The position numbers were made by a program, and so were the translations under genes. The notes beneath the pieces are model-generated. The model was not told where the DNA came from. It saw nothing but the letters and a program-made list of their open reading frames with translations, and did not search any database. From positions 1 to 8,330 of the forward strand of contig DEUU01000447.1 of NCBI GenBank assembly GCA_002362735.1: DNA of 8,330 bases, read 5' to 3'. Below, one piece after another: positions 1 to 6,762 of this stretch. How positions within the stretch are numbered: position 1 is the stretch's first letter; every line of letters starts with the position of its first letter. The stretch comes from Dehalococcoidia bacterium UBA3254 (GTDB taxonomy: Bacteria > Chloroflexota > Dehalococcoidia > Dehalococcoidales > UBA3254).

Positions 1-231
1 CCTCCTGAGGTTACGGCAGATTTTGCTTATATTCGCTTGCATGGTAAAGGTGAACTTTATGGAGGTAGTTATCCAGACACCGAATTATCCCGGTGGGCGG
101 AAAAGATCATTAATTTGTCCGTGGGGAAGAAAGAAATATACGTCTACTTTAATAATGATGCCAAGGCAAATGCAGTTCAGAACGCCCTCACTTTAATAAA
201 ATACCTGGGAGGAAAGTCGACTTACCCATAA
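1..231 (+). CDS. DUF72 (YecE-like) family protein, C-terminal fragment
   Basis: This is the last 76 codons of a gene whose beginning lies left of the window; the reading frame is open from base 1 to a TAA at 229-231. The fragment begins PPEVTADFAYIRLHG, and the YIRLHG string followed by a Gly/Tyr-rich segment (ELYGGSYPD) is typical of the C-terminal part of DUF72/YecE TIM-barrel proteins. The ending is also typical: a W.EKI helix, a YVYFNNDAKANAVQNA segment, then a short tail. The biochemical function of DUF72 proteins is not established, so none is assigned. The gene is 56 bp upstream of the HAD phosphatase on the same strand and may be cotranscribed with it. Family assignment is fairly secure despite truncation; completeness cannot be judged. 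Confidence 0.85.
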   Translation, partial: PPEVTADFAYIRLHGKGELYGGSYPDTELSRWAEKIINLSVGKKEIYVYFNNDAKANAVQNALTLIKYLGGKSTYP

Positions 232-276
232 TGACAAGAAAGTGTAAAATGAATTAAATGAAAAATTAAATAATTC

Positions 277-281
277 GGAGG
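277..281 (+). promoter_or_regulatory. Ribosome binding site that points to the ATT start
   Basis: The sequence is GGAGG, six bases before ATT at 288. No ATG, GTG or TTG lies at a usable distance in the frame that encodes the DxD motif. ATGs at 249 and 258 share that frame but run into stops within a few codons. This site is therefore the main evidence for initiation at 288. Confidence 0.7.
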
Positions 282-287
282 TTTTAG

Positions 288-1106
288 ATTAATCATCAAT
301 ACAAATTACTGGTCGTAGATATAGATGGTACTCTTGTTAATAAGGACGGTAAGATATCTGAAGCAGACTGTCAGGCCCTGGACGAAGTCCGCCAAAAAGG
401 AATTCAGATTGTACTCTGTACTGGGCGGGTAATGGCAGCCAGTACCAAAATTCTAGATCAGTTAAAGCTGGTTGGCCCGCATATTTTTTTCGATGGAGCT
501 CTGGTATGTAATCCACAAAACAACCATGAAATCTACTCCAGGCATATTTCAGCCAGAATGATCAAGAAAGCAGCTGACACTGCCATTAAGAAGGGTATAT
601 TACTGGACCTTTTTTCTAATTATCAATATTTTGTCATGAAGGAAAGCTGGAGAAGCAAGATTCGTAGAGACTTCTTTGGGATCACGGTTTCCGTTGAAGA
701 CTTTAAAACGATATGGGAGAAAGAAAAGATCATTAAAGGAGGAATAGTAGTATCTTCTGCCGAAGAGGAAAAGAAAGCTCGAGAATTCATCGCTCAATTT
801 GAGAGTAGTCTTAATTTTTCCTGGACCGTCACCCCGGCTTATCCGGATTATCATTTTATTAATATCATTGATAAGGGGGTTTCTAAAGGAAAGGCGCTGG
901 AGGCATTAACCGCTTATCTTAAGCTAAGTACAAAAGATGTCATAGCCATTGGAGACGGTGAAAACGATGTATCTCTGCTTTCCTCCGCCGGATTTTCCAT
1001 AGCTATGCAAAATGCACCACCTAAATTAAAATCGGTTGCAAATCATATTACAGATGATGTAGAGAAAAGCGGAGTTTCTCAGGCTATCCGAAAATTTCTT
1101 ATCTAG
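288..1106 (+). CDS. Cof-type HAD-superfamily phosphatase (HAD-IIB), probable ATT start
   Basis: This is a predicted Mg-dependent cytosolic phosphatase acting on small phosphorylated metabolites such as sugar phosphates or flavin phosphates; the substrate cannot be told from sequence. With the start at 288 the protein is 272 aa, the usual Cof length. It carries motif I LLVVDIDGTL with nucleophile D11 and acid/base D13, motif II in VLCTGR near residue 45, the conserved Lys in SKGKAL (K200), and motif III/IV GDGEND at 222-227. The first ATG (432) would delete motif I and cannot be the true start. Reading upstream, the frame is closed by TAG at 285-287, and the only codon giving a full N-terminus is ATT at 288. 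A GGAGG sits at 277-281, six bases before it. CTG at 309 is possible but lies 27 bases from that site. The gene converges on uvrC with a 6-bp gap. Confidence 0.9.
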   Translation: MNHQYKLLVVDIDGTLVNKDGKISEADCQALDEVRQKGIQIVLCTGRVMAASTKILDQLKLVGPHIFFDGALVCNPQNNHEIYSRHISARMIKKAADTAIKKGILLDLFSNYQYFVMKESWRSKIRRDFFGITVSVEDFKTIWEKEKIIKGGIVVSSAEEEKKAREFIAQFESSLNFSWTVTPAYPDYHFINIIDKGVSKGKALEALTAYLKLSTKDVIAIGDGENDVSLLSSAGFSIAMQNAPPKLKSVANHITDDVEKSGVSQAIRKFLI

Positions 1107-1112
1107 TCGGAT

Positions 1113-2948
1113 CTACACGTTATCTTTTATCTTCTGGGCTAAACTGCGGTTAATCCCTTTCAACGTCATTAATTCCTCTATTGTAGCCTGCCTTATACCC
1201 TGAACAGTTCCGAATTTTTTTATTAAGCTTTTCTTTTTTATCGGTCCGATGCCAGTTACTTCATCTAAAACAGAGGTAAAAGTTCTTTTCTTATGTAATT
1301 TTTGAAAATAATTAATGGCGAACCTGTGAGCTTCATCACGAATACGCTGCATCAATTTGAGCCCCGGAGAAGATCTTGGTAAAACGATCGGCTGTGTCTG
1401 TCCGGGAATAAAAAGTTCTTCATTTTCCTTGGTAATGCTGACCAGAGAAACCGAGTCTATACCTATTTCTTTCATGACCTCCCGGGCTGCATTGAGCTGT
1501 CCCTTTCCACCATCTATCAATACCAGATCGGGTAATATTGCCCATGTACTTGAGACATTGCCATTTTCTTTTGAGATCCCTCTCCTAAACCGCCGCCTCA
1601 GCATTTCTTGAAGCATGGCATAATCGTTTGCTCCTTCGACTGTCTTAATCTTAAATCGGCGGTAATGCGAAGTTTGGGGCTTTCCGTCTTCAAATACCGC
1701 CATGCTTCCAACAGCATCAGTACCCTGAATGTTTGAAATATCATACCCTTCAATTTGCCCGGGAATCCCAGGCAAATGCAGTTCTTTTTGTATTTCTGCC
1801 AGTGCTTCCGTTAAAGTTGCCGGAATGGCCAACTGCTTGATCTTAAGTTGTTCTAATCCCTGTCTTGCATTCTCAGCTACTGAATCCACCAGCTGTTTCT
1901 TCTTACCTCTTTGAGGAACTTCAATGCAGACATTACGTTTACTTTTACCGGAAAGCCATTTCTGGATCGTTTCATGTTCTTCTATTGAATGCTGAAGTAA
2001 CAGTATCCGCGGGATATACGGACTGGCATTGTAAAACTGTTTAATGAAACTGGTCATGATTTGCTCAGGCTCTTCGTTTTTAGTCCCTTTCAAAGTAAAG
2101 CTTTCGCGCCCTATCAATTTTCCATGACGGATCATAAAGACCTGAACGCAAGCCTGATCCTGGTCAGCAGAGAATGCGATAACGTCTTCTTCACCTTTAA
2201 CCTTCATCGCAATACTTTGCGCTTCAACTACATTTTGGACTGCCTGCAATTGGTCACGAAAACGTGCTGCACGTTCAAAATCCAGAGATTCCGAAGCCTT
2301 CTCCATCTTTTGTTTGATAGAACAGACAACGGATCTATGTTTACCTTCGAGAAATTGAATTAATTGAGCCAGAATTCTATCATATTCCGCCCGAGATGCT
2401 TTACCAGCGCACGGCGCCAAACAATAACCTAAATGATATTTAAGACATGGACGGGCGTTCTTTTTGCCTTCGATTGGCTTTGTGCAGGAACGTAAAGGAA
2501 AAATCCTTTTCAGTATATCTAAGGTCTGCCTTAACGAGCTGATACTGGCGTAAGGGCCAAAATAATGGCTGCCATCATTGTCTATACGCCGGGTTATGTG
2601 CAACCTTGGCCATTCCTCATTAAATTTTATTTTGAGATAAGGGAACGTCTTGTCGTCTTTAAGCAAAACGTTGAAGGGCGGCCAATATCTTTTAATCAGA
2701 TTCAATTCAAGGATGAGGGCTTCCTGTTCAGAAGGCACAACGAAATATTCAAAATCATTGACCTGATTCACCATTAATCTGGTTTTCGGAGTAAGCTTTG
2801 CAGGGGTCGAAAAGTATGATCTGACCCTGTTATGTAAATTTATCGCCTTTCCAACATAAAGGATATTCCCTCTGGCATTTCGCATTAAATATACACCGGG
2901 GGATTTCGGTAGCTGGTTTAATAATTCTTTAATCAGATTGCTCGTCAT
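1113..2948 (-). CDS. uvrC: Excinuclease ABC subunit C
   Basis: UvrC makes both incisions around a bulky DNA lesion in nucleotide excision repair after UvrA2B loading. The protein is 611 aa, normal for the family. It has the GIY-YIG nuclease at the N-terminus (G18-V-Y20, Y31-V-G33, R41, probable catalytic E76). A four-cysteine cluster (C155, C168, C176, C180) matches the one reported to bind Fe-S in other UvrCs. The UvrB-binding UVR helix pair lies near 200-235. The RNase H-like nuclease has D403 (YDISN), D479 (LIDGGKGQ) and H541 (RDEAHRFA), and a helix-hairpin-helix pair occupies about 566-611. The ATG at 2948 is the only start that keeps the whole GIY-YIG domain; its ribosome site is poor (GAG at 2954-2956). 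It lies downstream of a small membrane-protein gene on the same strand and ends convergent with the HAD gene. No defect is seen. Confidence 0.97.
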   Translation of the reverse strand: MTSNLIKELLNQLPKSPGVYLMRNARGNILYVGKAINLHNRVRSYFSTPAKLTPKTRLMVNQVNDFEYFVVPSEQEALILELNLIKRYWPPFNVLLKDDKTFPYLKIKFNEEWPRLHITRRIDNDGSHYFGPYASISSLRQTLDILKRIFPLRSCTKPIEGKKNARPCLKYHLGYCLAPCAGKASRAEYDRILAQLIQFLEGKHRSVVCSIKQKMEKASESLDFERAARFRDQLQAVQNVVEAQSIAMKVKGEEDVIAFSADQDQACVQVFMIRHGKLIGRESFTLKGTKNEEPEQIMTSFIKQFYNASPYIPRILLLQHSIEEHETIQKWLSGKSKRNVCIEVPQRGKKKQLVDSVAENARQGLEQLKIKQLAIPATLTEALAEIQKELHLPGIPGQIEGYDISNIQGTDAVGSMAVFEDGKPQTSHYRRFKIKTVEGANDYAMLQEMLRRRFRRGISKENGNVSSTWAILPDLVLIDGGKGQLNAAREVMKEIGIDSVSLVSITKENEELFIPGQTQPIVLPRSSPGLKLMQRIRDEAHRFAINYFQKLHKKRTFTSVLDEVTGIGPIKKKSLIKKFGTVQGIRQATIEELMTLKGINRSLAQKIKDNV

Positions 2949-2961
2949 TTGATCTCAAACT

Positions 2962-2991
2962 ATTTTAACATAATGATCAAAAACACGACAA
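2962..2991 (-). promoter_or_regulatory. Candidate uvrC promoter
   Basis: Reading the - strand, TTGTCG (2986-2991) is followed after 18 bases by TAAAAT (2962-2967), which is preceded by TG-n as in extended -10 elements. The predicted transcription start would be only about 7 bases before the uvrC ATG, giving a nearly leaderless message. That weakens the call; readthrough from the upstream gene is the alternative. Confidence 0.35.
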
Positions 2992-3053
2992 TTGGAGTGT
3001 GGCGAAGCATCTTGAATAATGAACCTCAGCCAGCCTTTTTAGATATTTGAATA

Positions 3054-3476
3054 TTAAACGGTAGGTGGCAGAGGAGGAATAGAAGGCGGAACGGTCGTCG
3101 AAGGAGGAGCGGGAGGAATAATATAGTTGAACTCAGGCTTAGATATGGCAATGAGTACTATCGCAGCAACTCCTAACATCCAGCCCCATCCGGAGAGAAA
3201 AGAGCAAATTGCCCCGGCCAGAGCAAATCCCCACATTCTACGTTGTAATGCAAAGACACCTCCTGCTATTGCAACGGCATTGAGAATAAAGTAAATCACA
3301 ACCCCGAAGATAATAAAACCCATAACTCCAGGCACTATGCGGTTATCAAAATATGCATTAGGAGAAGCGGAAGCTATCCCAAGTCCTATTCCAATCAATA
3401 TTGCAATCAATAAACCTATTGCTCCAACGACAATGCTAATGATTCCTCCGGCAATCGGCATTCCGGTCTTGTGCAT
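3054..3476 (-). CDS. Small multi-pass membrane protein with a proline-rich C-terminal tail
   Basis: A 140-residue protein of unknown function. It has a Gly/Ile-rich hydrophobic segment at about 9-35, a second at about 49-77, a positively charged turn (QRR, 78-80), and two shorter hydrophobic segments at about 82-97 and 99-111. The remaining 30 residues form a soluble tail that begins SKPEF and is dominated by Pro, Ser and Thr (PPAPPS, PPSIPPLPP). The overall form (GG.FAL.RR.WGFALAGA, then a last helix ending SKPEF) resembles small DUF4064-like membrane proteins; that match is from memory and tentative. Charges suggest both termini face the cytoplasm. The start is well supported: AAGGAGGT at 3482-3489 lies five bases before the ATG. 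The gene is divergent from xerC and 105 bp upstream of uvrC. Confidence 0.8.
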   Translation of the reverse strand: MHKTGMPIAGGIISIVVGAIGLLIAILIGIGLGIASASPNAYFDNRIVPGVMGFIIFGVVIYFILNAVAIAGGVFALQRRMWGFALAGAICSFLSGWGWMLGVAAIVLIAISKPEFNYIIPPAPPSTTVPPSIPPLPPTV

Positions 3477-3539
3477 TTTTTACCTCCTTGGTTAGTCCGG
3501 AAGTTATTTTTGGCAAGATTGTATTAGTGTCTATAGTTA

Positions 3540-3545
3540 ATTATA
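3540..3545 (-). promoter_or_regulatory. Candidate -10 box for the small membrane-protein gene
   Basis: On the - strand a perfect TATAAT occupies 3540-3545, about 64 bases before the ATG at 3476, leaving room for a normal leader with the AAGGAGGT site. No convincing -35 box was found at 16-18 bases. A TACAAT closer to the gene is an alternative. Confidence 0.3.
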
Positions 3546-3594
3546 ACCCATTTTAAGCTAATATCCGCCATTTTTAGATTTTTATTTCGAGTTA

Positions 3595-3603
3595 TGTTAA
3601 AAT
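3595..3603 (+). promoter_or_regulatory. Candidate extended -10 promoter of the xerC operon
   Basis: TG (3595-3596), one base, then TAAAAT (3598-3603) form an extended -10 element. Transcription would begin near 3610, about 23 bases before the xerC ATG, leaving the GGTGGAG ribosome site (3622-3628) in the leader. There is no good -35 box at 17 bases, which extended -10 promoters can tolerate. The surrounding string TTATGTTAAAAT recurs upstream of uvrC. Confidence 0.5.
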
Positions 3604-3632
3604 GAGATGATTCTAAAACCGGGTGGAGAGAT

Positions 3633-4544
3633 ATGAAAGAATATATAAACAACTTTCTAAATTATTTAGTGGTGGAAAAAGGCTTCTCCAAAAACACGGA
3701 AGAAGCTTATCGCAACGATCTCTTTCAATTGGAAACTTTCATTACCGAAGAGGCTTCAAAACGAGGGGTCATACCTTCATGGGACAATTTTGACCGCAAA
3801 GAAATGTTAAGCTACATGCTAAATCTGAAAGAAAAAAGGTATGCTTCTACTACACTTGCTCGGAAAATTGCAGCAGCAAAATCCTTTTTTAAGTTTTTAA
3901 CCGAAGAGCATAAAGTCCAGCAAAATCCCACGGAGAATATAGCTTCGCTGAAAGTAGGGAGAGCTTTACCAAAACCCATATCAGTGGCTCAAGCACGCCG
4001 TTTGCTGGATGAGCCCATGAAACAAACCACACCTGAGGCGAAAAGAGATAAAGCCATGCTTGAGCTACTTTATGCCAGCGGAATGCGTGTAAGCGAATTG
4101 GTCTCCCTGAATTTGGGAGATATTGACACTTCCGGAGGTTATGTACGCTGTTTTGGGAAAGGGCATAAAGAGCGTATGATACCTATCTATCCTCGCGCAG
4201 CTCAATCTATTGATACTTACTTAAAAGAATCCCGTCCTCAAATAGTCCAGAATCGTAATGACGAGAAAGCGGTATTTTTAAATGTCCGCGGAGAGAGATT
4301 AACCCGTCAGGGCCTCTGGCAGATATTAAAGGGACATGCAAAATCAGCTAACATTGAGGCTGAAGTGACGCCTCATACCCTGAGACATAGCTTCGCCACC
4401 CATATGTTAAACGGTGGCGCCGACCTGCGTATGGTTCAGGAATTGTTAGGCCACGCAAATATTTCCACTACTCAAGTTTATACTCATCTTACTTCTGAAC
4501 ATGTCCGAAGTACTTATGATAAATCTCATCCCAGAGCTAAGTAG
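3633..4544 (+). CDS. xerC: Tyrosine recombinase XerC/XerD
   Basis: This is a site-specific recombinase expected to resolve chromosome dimers at dif with FtsK and a partner Xer protein, or alone if the genome has only one. The 303-aa length is standard. Residues 1-90 form the SAM-like core-binding domain, starting YINNFLNYLVVEKG.S..T. The catalytic domain contains all expected residues: R152 (SGMRVSELV), K176 (GKGHKER), H248 and R251 (HTLRHSFATH), H274 (LLGHANIS) and nucleophile Y283 (TQVYTHL). The close match to Xer rather than phage integrases favours a housekeeping role. The ATG at 3633 has GGTGGAG just upstream. It is the first gene of an apparent operon: its TAG stop overlaps the ribosome site of the next gene. 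Calling it XerC rather than XerD is provisional, since the two cannot be separated from sequence alone. Confidence 0.92.
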   Translation: MKEYINNFLNYLVVEKGFSKNTEEAYRNDLFQLETFITEEASKRGVIPSWDNFDRKEMLSYMLNLKEKRYASTTLARKIAAAKSFFKFLTEEHKVQQNPTENIASLKVGRALPKPISVAQARRLLDEPMKQTTPEAKRDKAMLELLYASGMRVSELVSLNLGDIDTSGGYVRCFGKGHKERMIPIYPRAAQSIDTYLKESRPQIVQNRNDEKAVFLNVRGERLTRQGLWQILKGHAKSANIEAEVTPHTLRHSFATHMLNGGADLRMVQELLGHANISTTQVYTHLTSEHVRSTYDKSHPRAK

Positions 4545-4549
4545 GAGGT
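4543..4549 (+). promoter_or_regulatory. Ribosome binding site overlapping the xerC stop codon
   Basis: AGGAGGT at 4543-4549 shares bases with the xerC TAG (4542-4544) and lies five bases before the ATG at 4555. It gives strong support that the following 86-codon frame is translated, and suggests coupling to xerC translation. Confidence 0.8.
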
Positions 4550-4554
4550 TCTGA

Positions 4555-4815
4555 ATGCCATCTAAATCAAAACGGAATCGTCGCGTAAATCAAAATAAAG
4601 GCACTGTTAATAGTTCTATTTCAAATATTAGCGCAGGTTCACCAGTCCCTGATGCTCAACCCGGAAAAACTGCGATAATATACTCCAATAATGCAAAGTC
4701 AGATATTTCTATTTACACTCTTAGTGAAAACTTCACCCGAGAACTTAAATGGATCTCTCTGGTTGCGGTGATTATGATTGTTCTCTTAATTTCTGCTTAT
4801 TTCCTTTTTCACTAA
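4555..4815 (+). CDS. Small single-pass (tail-anchored-like) membrane protein, unknown function
   Basis: An 86-residue protein I cannot assign to a family. Its first 12 residues are strongly basic (SKSKRNRR). A Ser/Asn/Gly-rich, probably disordered stretch follows to about residue 62. A single hydrophobic helix at about 65-84 (WISLVAVIMIVLLISAYFLF) then ends one residue before the C-terminus. That layout predicts a cytoplasmic N-terminal segment held at the membrane by a C-terminal anchor, and the basic start could contact nucleic acid or lipid head groups; both are inference. It is very likely real because of an excellent ribosome site, 10-bp spacing after xerC and 14-bp spacing before the biotin ligase, all on one strand. 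Confidence 0.75.
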   Translation: MPSKSKRNRRVNQNKGTVNSSISNISAGSPVPDAQPGKTAIIYSNNAKSDISIYTLSENFTRELKWISLVAVIMIVLLISAYFLFH

Positions 4816-4829
4816 TCAGGTGAACGAGT

Positions 4830-5609
4830 TTGGAAGAGAACCGTTTATTGCCCCAGTTAGTCCTGAGTGAGCTGAATACTCGCTTTATCGGACAAAAAAT
4901 CATTCACTTCCCATCTCTGGATTCTACTATGGAAGCAGCCAAAAGAGAAGCCCTCTGGGGCGCGAAACCCGGAACAGTTATCATTGCCGATGAACAGACT
5001 GCTGGCCGAGGGAGATTAAATCGGGTATGGCTTTCACCTAAAGGCGGACTGTCGTTTTCTATCATTCTGCGCCCCAATATGGAATACCTTCCTCATATGG
5101 TAATGATTGCTTCTCTGGCAGTAGTATCCGGCATCCGATCAGTCACAGGTCTGGAGGCCCAGATCAAGTGGCCAAACGATGTTCTGATTAAAGATAAAAA
5201 AGTTTGCGGAATATTAATAGAAAACGATATTCGCAAGAACGCCTTGAGACATACTGTAATTGGAATCGGTATCAACGTAAATTTACCAATGAAGAATTAT
5301 CCGTTGATCGCCCCGTTAGCCACCAGCCTTTCTGACCTATTGGGGAAGGAGGTTTCTTCGTTAAAGATAATTCGTGAAGTATTAAAAGAAATGGATAATT
5401 TATACCACATTTTGCCTGATACAGAAACCATCTTTGCTCGATGGAAAGGCCGATTAGTTACCCTTGGTCAGAAGGTCCAGATTAACGGTGGGGATACTAT
5501 ATATTCAGGTCTGGCAGAATCCGTTACCAAGGACGGAAATCTGATGTTAAGACAAAAAGACGGTAGTTTAATTAAAATTATCGTCGGTGACGTAAACTTA
5601 AAATATTAG
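4830..5609 (+). CDS. birA: Biotin-[acetyl-CoA-carboxylase] ligase, monofunctional
   Basis: This enzyme activates biotin with ATP to biotinoyl-AMP and transfers it to the carrier lysine of biotin-dependent carboxylases. At 259 aa it lacks the N-terminal winged-helix DNA-binding domain of bifunctional BirA, so it is predicted to be an enzyme only and not a repressor. Visible motifs are the substrate-binding DST at 31-33, the ATP/biotin loop GRGRLNRVW at 59-67 (Asn where many have Gly), KWPND at 113-117, the KVCGILIE segment with K124, and GIGINVN. A C-terminal SH3-like domain begins near WKGRLVTLG. The start is TTG at 4830, supported by AGGTGA at 4818-4823 six bases upstream; no ATG fits. It is the last gene of the xerC operon and overlaps the htrA end by 4 bp on the opposite strand. 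Confidence 0.93.
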   Translation: MEENRLLPQLVLSELNTRFIGQKIIHFPSLDSTMEAAKREALWGAKPGTVIIADEQTAGRGRLNRVWLSPKGGLSFSIILRPNMEYLPHMVMIASLAVVSGIRSVTGLEAQIKWPNDVLIKDKKVCGILIENDIRKNALRHTVIGIGINVNLPMKNYPLIAPLATSLSDLLGKEVSSLKIIREVLKEMDNLYHILPDTETIFARWKGRLVTLGQKVQINGGDTIYSGLAESVTKDGNLMLRQKDGSLIKIIVGDVNLKY

Positions 5610-6652
5610 TCCGGACTGGCAACCGGAATAACATTCCTCTCGATTCGAGTAGTCCAATTTCTTAAAATAATAACCGGCATTGCGGTACCGATAATATCTC
5701 TCGTAAGCATCCGGTGAATATCATCTATTCCAGATATCGGTTGTTGATTAAGGGAAATTATAATATCACCTGATAATAGACCTGCCTGACGAGCAGGACT
5801 ATTTGGAGCCACTCCCATAACCTGCACAGCCGAATCAAAGGGCAAGTTAAAGTATCTAATTACTCTCACCGGCAACGACACCGTCTGTCCGGCGATTCCC
5901 AGATATCCACGGATTACTTTTCCTTCCCGAATTAACAAAGTAACCACCCAGCGCAAAGTATTTACAGGAACCGCAAAGCAAATTCCCTGTGCAGACTGTA
6001 TAATGGCCGTATTTATGCCGACGATTAAACCGCGAGAATTTACCAGAGGACCACCGCTGTTGCCGGGGTTCAGTGCTGCATCGGTTTGAATAATATTTTC
6101 GATTAAACGTCCGCTCCGACTGCGAAGTGAACGGCCCAGCGCACTGACTACGCCGGCAGTAACTGTACTCTGAAATCCGAGAGGATTCCCGATGGCAATC
6201 ACTAACTGACCTGCATGCAGTTTAGCCGAATCACCCAGAGTCGCCGAAGGTAAACCCGATCCCGGGATACGTACCAGAGCCAGGTCGGTAGCCGGATCCT
6301 TACCAACCAGTTCCGCAACAAAATCGCTGCCGTCTTGAAGAGTAATTCCAATTTCGGTAGCTCCCTCAACAACGTGACTGTTGGTAACAATATATCCGTC
6401 CGGAGCAATAATTACACCCGAGGCGGTTCCTTCCGCTTCATGAGGTGAAGTTCCTGGCCGGGTATGGAATTTTCTGCGCATATGTACGTTAACCACCGCT
6501 GGACCCACTTTGGAAACTACGCTGGTAACGGCCTGGGAATACGCATCAAGAATGTCAGTCTCTTCTTTTAAACTCGTGGGGTTCGTTTCTGCGTCCGTTG
6601 TAGATGGAGAATCCAAAAACTTGTATTCAAAGTCTGCCGAATTTCCAGCCAT
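5606..6652 (-). CDS. htrA: HtrA/DegP-like serine protease with one PDZ domain, no membrane anchor
   Basis: This is an S1C trypsin-like protease for damaged or misfolded proteins, 348 aa. The triad is H93 (VTNSHVVEG), D123 (DPATDLALVRI) and S199 (NPGNSGGPL), all intact. A single PDZ domain spans about 250-340 (APNSPARQAGLLSGDIII). Most HtrA proteins begin with a signal peptide or membrane helix, but the first 40 residues here are polar and acidic and contain neither. An in-frame TAG five codons upstream (6665-6667), with no start codon between, shows the N-terminus is not simply mis-annotated. The protein may therefore act in the cytoplasm or be exported by another route. A ribosome site GGCGGTGG lies just upstream with short spacing. 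It lies 110 bp downstream of the GIDE-LemA gene and probably also has its own promoter. Confidence 0.93.
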   Translation of the reverse strand: MAGNSADFEYKFLDSPSTTDAETNPTSLKEETDILDAYSQAVTSVVSKVGPAVVNVHMRRKFHTRPGTSPHEAEGTASGVIIAPDGYIVTNSHVVEGATEIGITLQDGSDFVAELVGKDPATDLALVRIPGSGLPSATLGDSAKLHAGQLVIAIGNPLGFQSTVTAGVVSALGRSLRSRSGRLIENIIQTDAALNPGNSGGPLVNSRGLIVGINTAIIQSAQGICFAVPVNTLRWVVTLLIREGKVIRGYLGIAGQTVSLPVRVIRYFNLPFDSAVQVMGVAPNSPARQAGLLSGDIIISLNQQPISGIDDIHRMLTRDIIGTAMPVIILRNWTTRIERNVIPVASPD

Positions 6653-6701
6653 TTTCCACCGCCACTATCAACAACTTAACTATTTAAAACGAATTACTCT
6701 T

Positions 6702-6730
6702 ATTATATTCATTTATATTATATGGCTGAA
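6702..6730 (-). promoter_or_regulatory. Candidate htrA promoter
   Basis: On the - strand TTCAGC (6725-6730), 17 bases, then a perfect TATAAT (6702-6707). Transcription would start near 6695, giving a leader of about 43 bases before the htrA ATG. A second perfect TATAAT at 6717-6722 lacks a good -35 box. The -35 match is weak, so confidence is moderate. Confidence 0.45.
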
Positions 6731-6762
6731 GTAGAGGAAGAGCGCAAGTTTAATAGAGCCTT

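Noticed and set aside
600..854. Open frame on the - strand inside the HAD gene
   Set aside because: It is an antisense shadow of a gene with clear catalytic motifs; no family features or ribosome site.
3004..3053. Possible terminator after the small membrane-protein gene (T-run near 3036-3040)
   Set aside because: The only pairing nearby is a weak AT-rich stem; no GC-rich hairpin precedes a T-run on the - strand.
3633..4544. The tyrosine recombinase as an integrase of a mobile element
   Set aside because: Length, N-terminal domain and motif spelling match housekeeping Xer proteins, no attachment-site repeats are visible, and neighbours are housekeeping genes.
5608..5617. Perfect 10-bp palindrome AGTCCGGACT at the junction of the biotin ligase and htrA genes
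   Set aside because: It is short, has no loop and no following T-run, and is coding sequence at the ends of both genes; not a terminator.
6510..6734. Open frame on the + strand opposite the htrA start and its promoter
   Set aside because: It mostly mirrors the htrA coding strand, and its tail reads through the AT-rich promoter region, mimicking a hydrophobic end.
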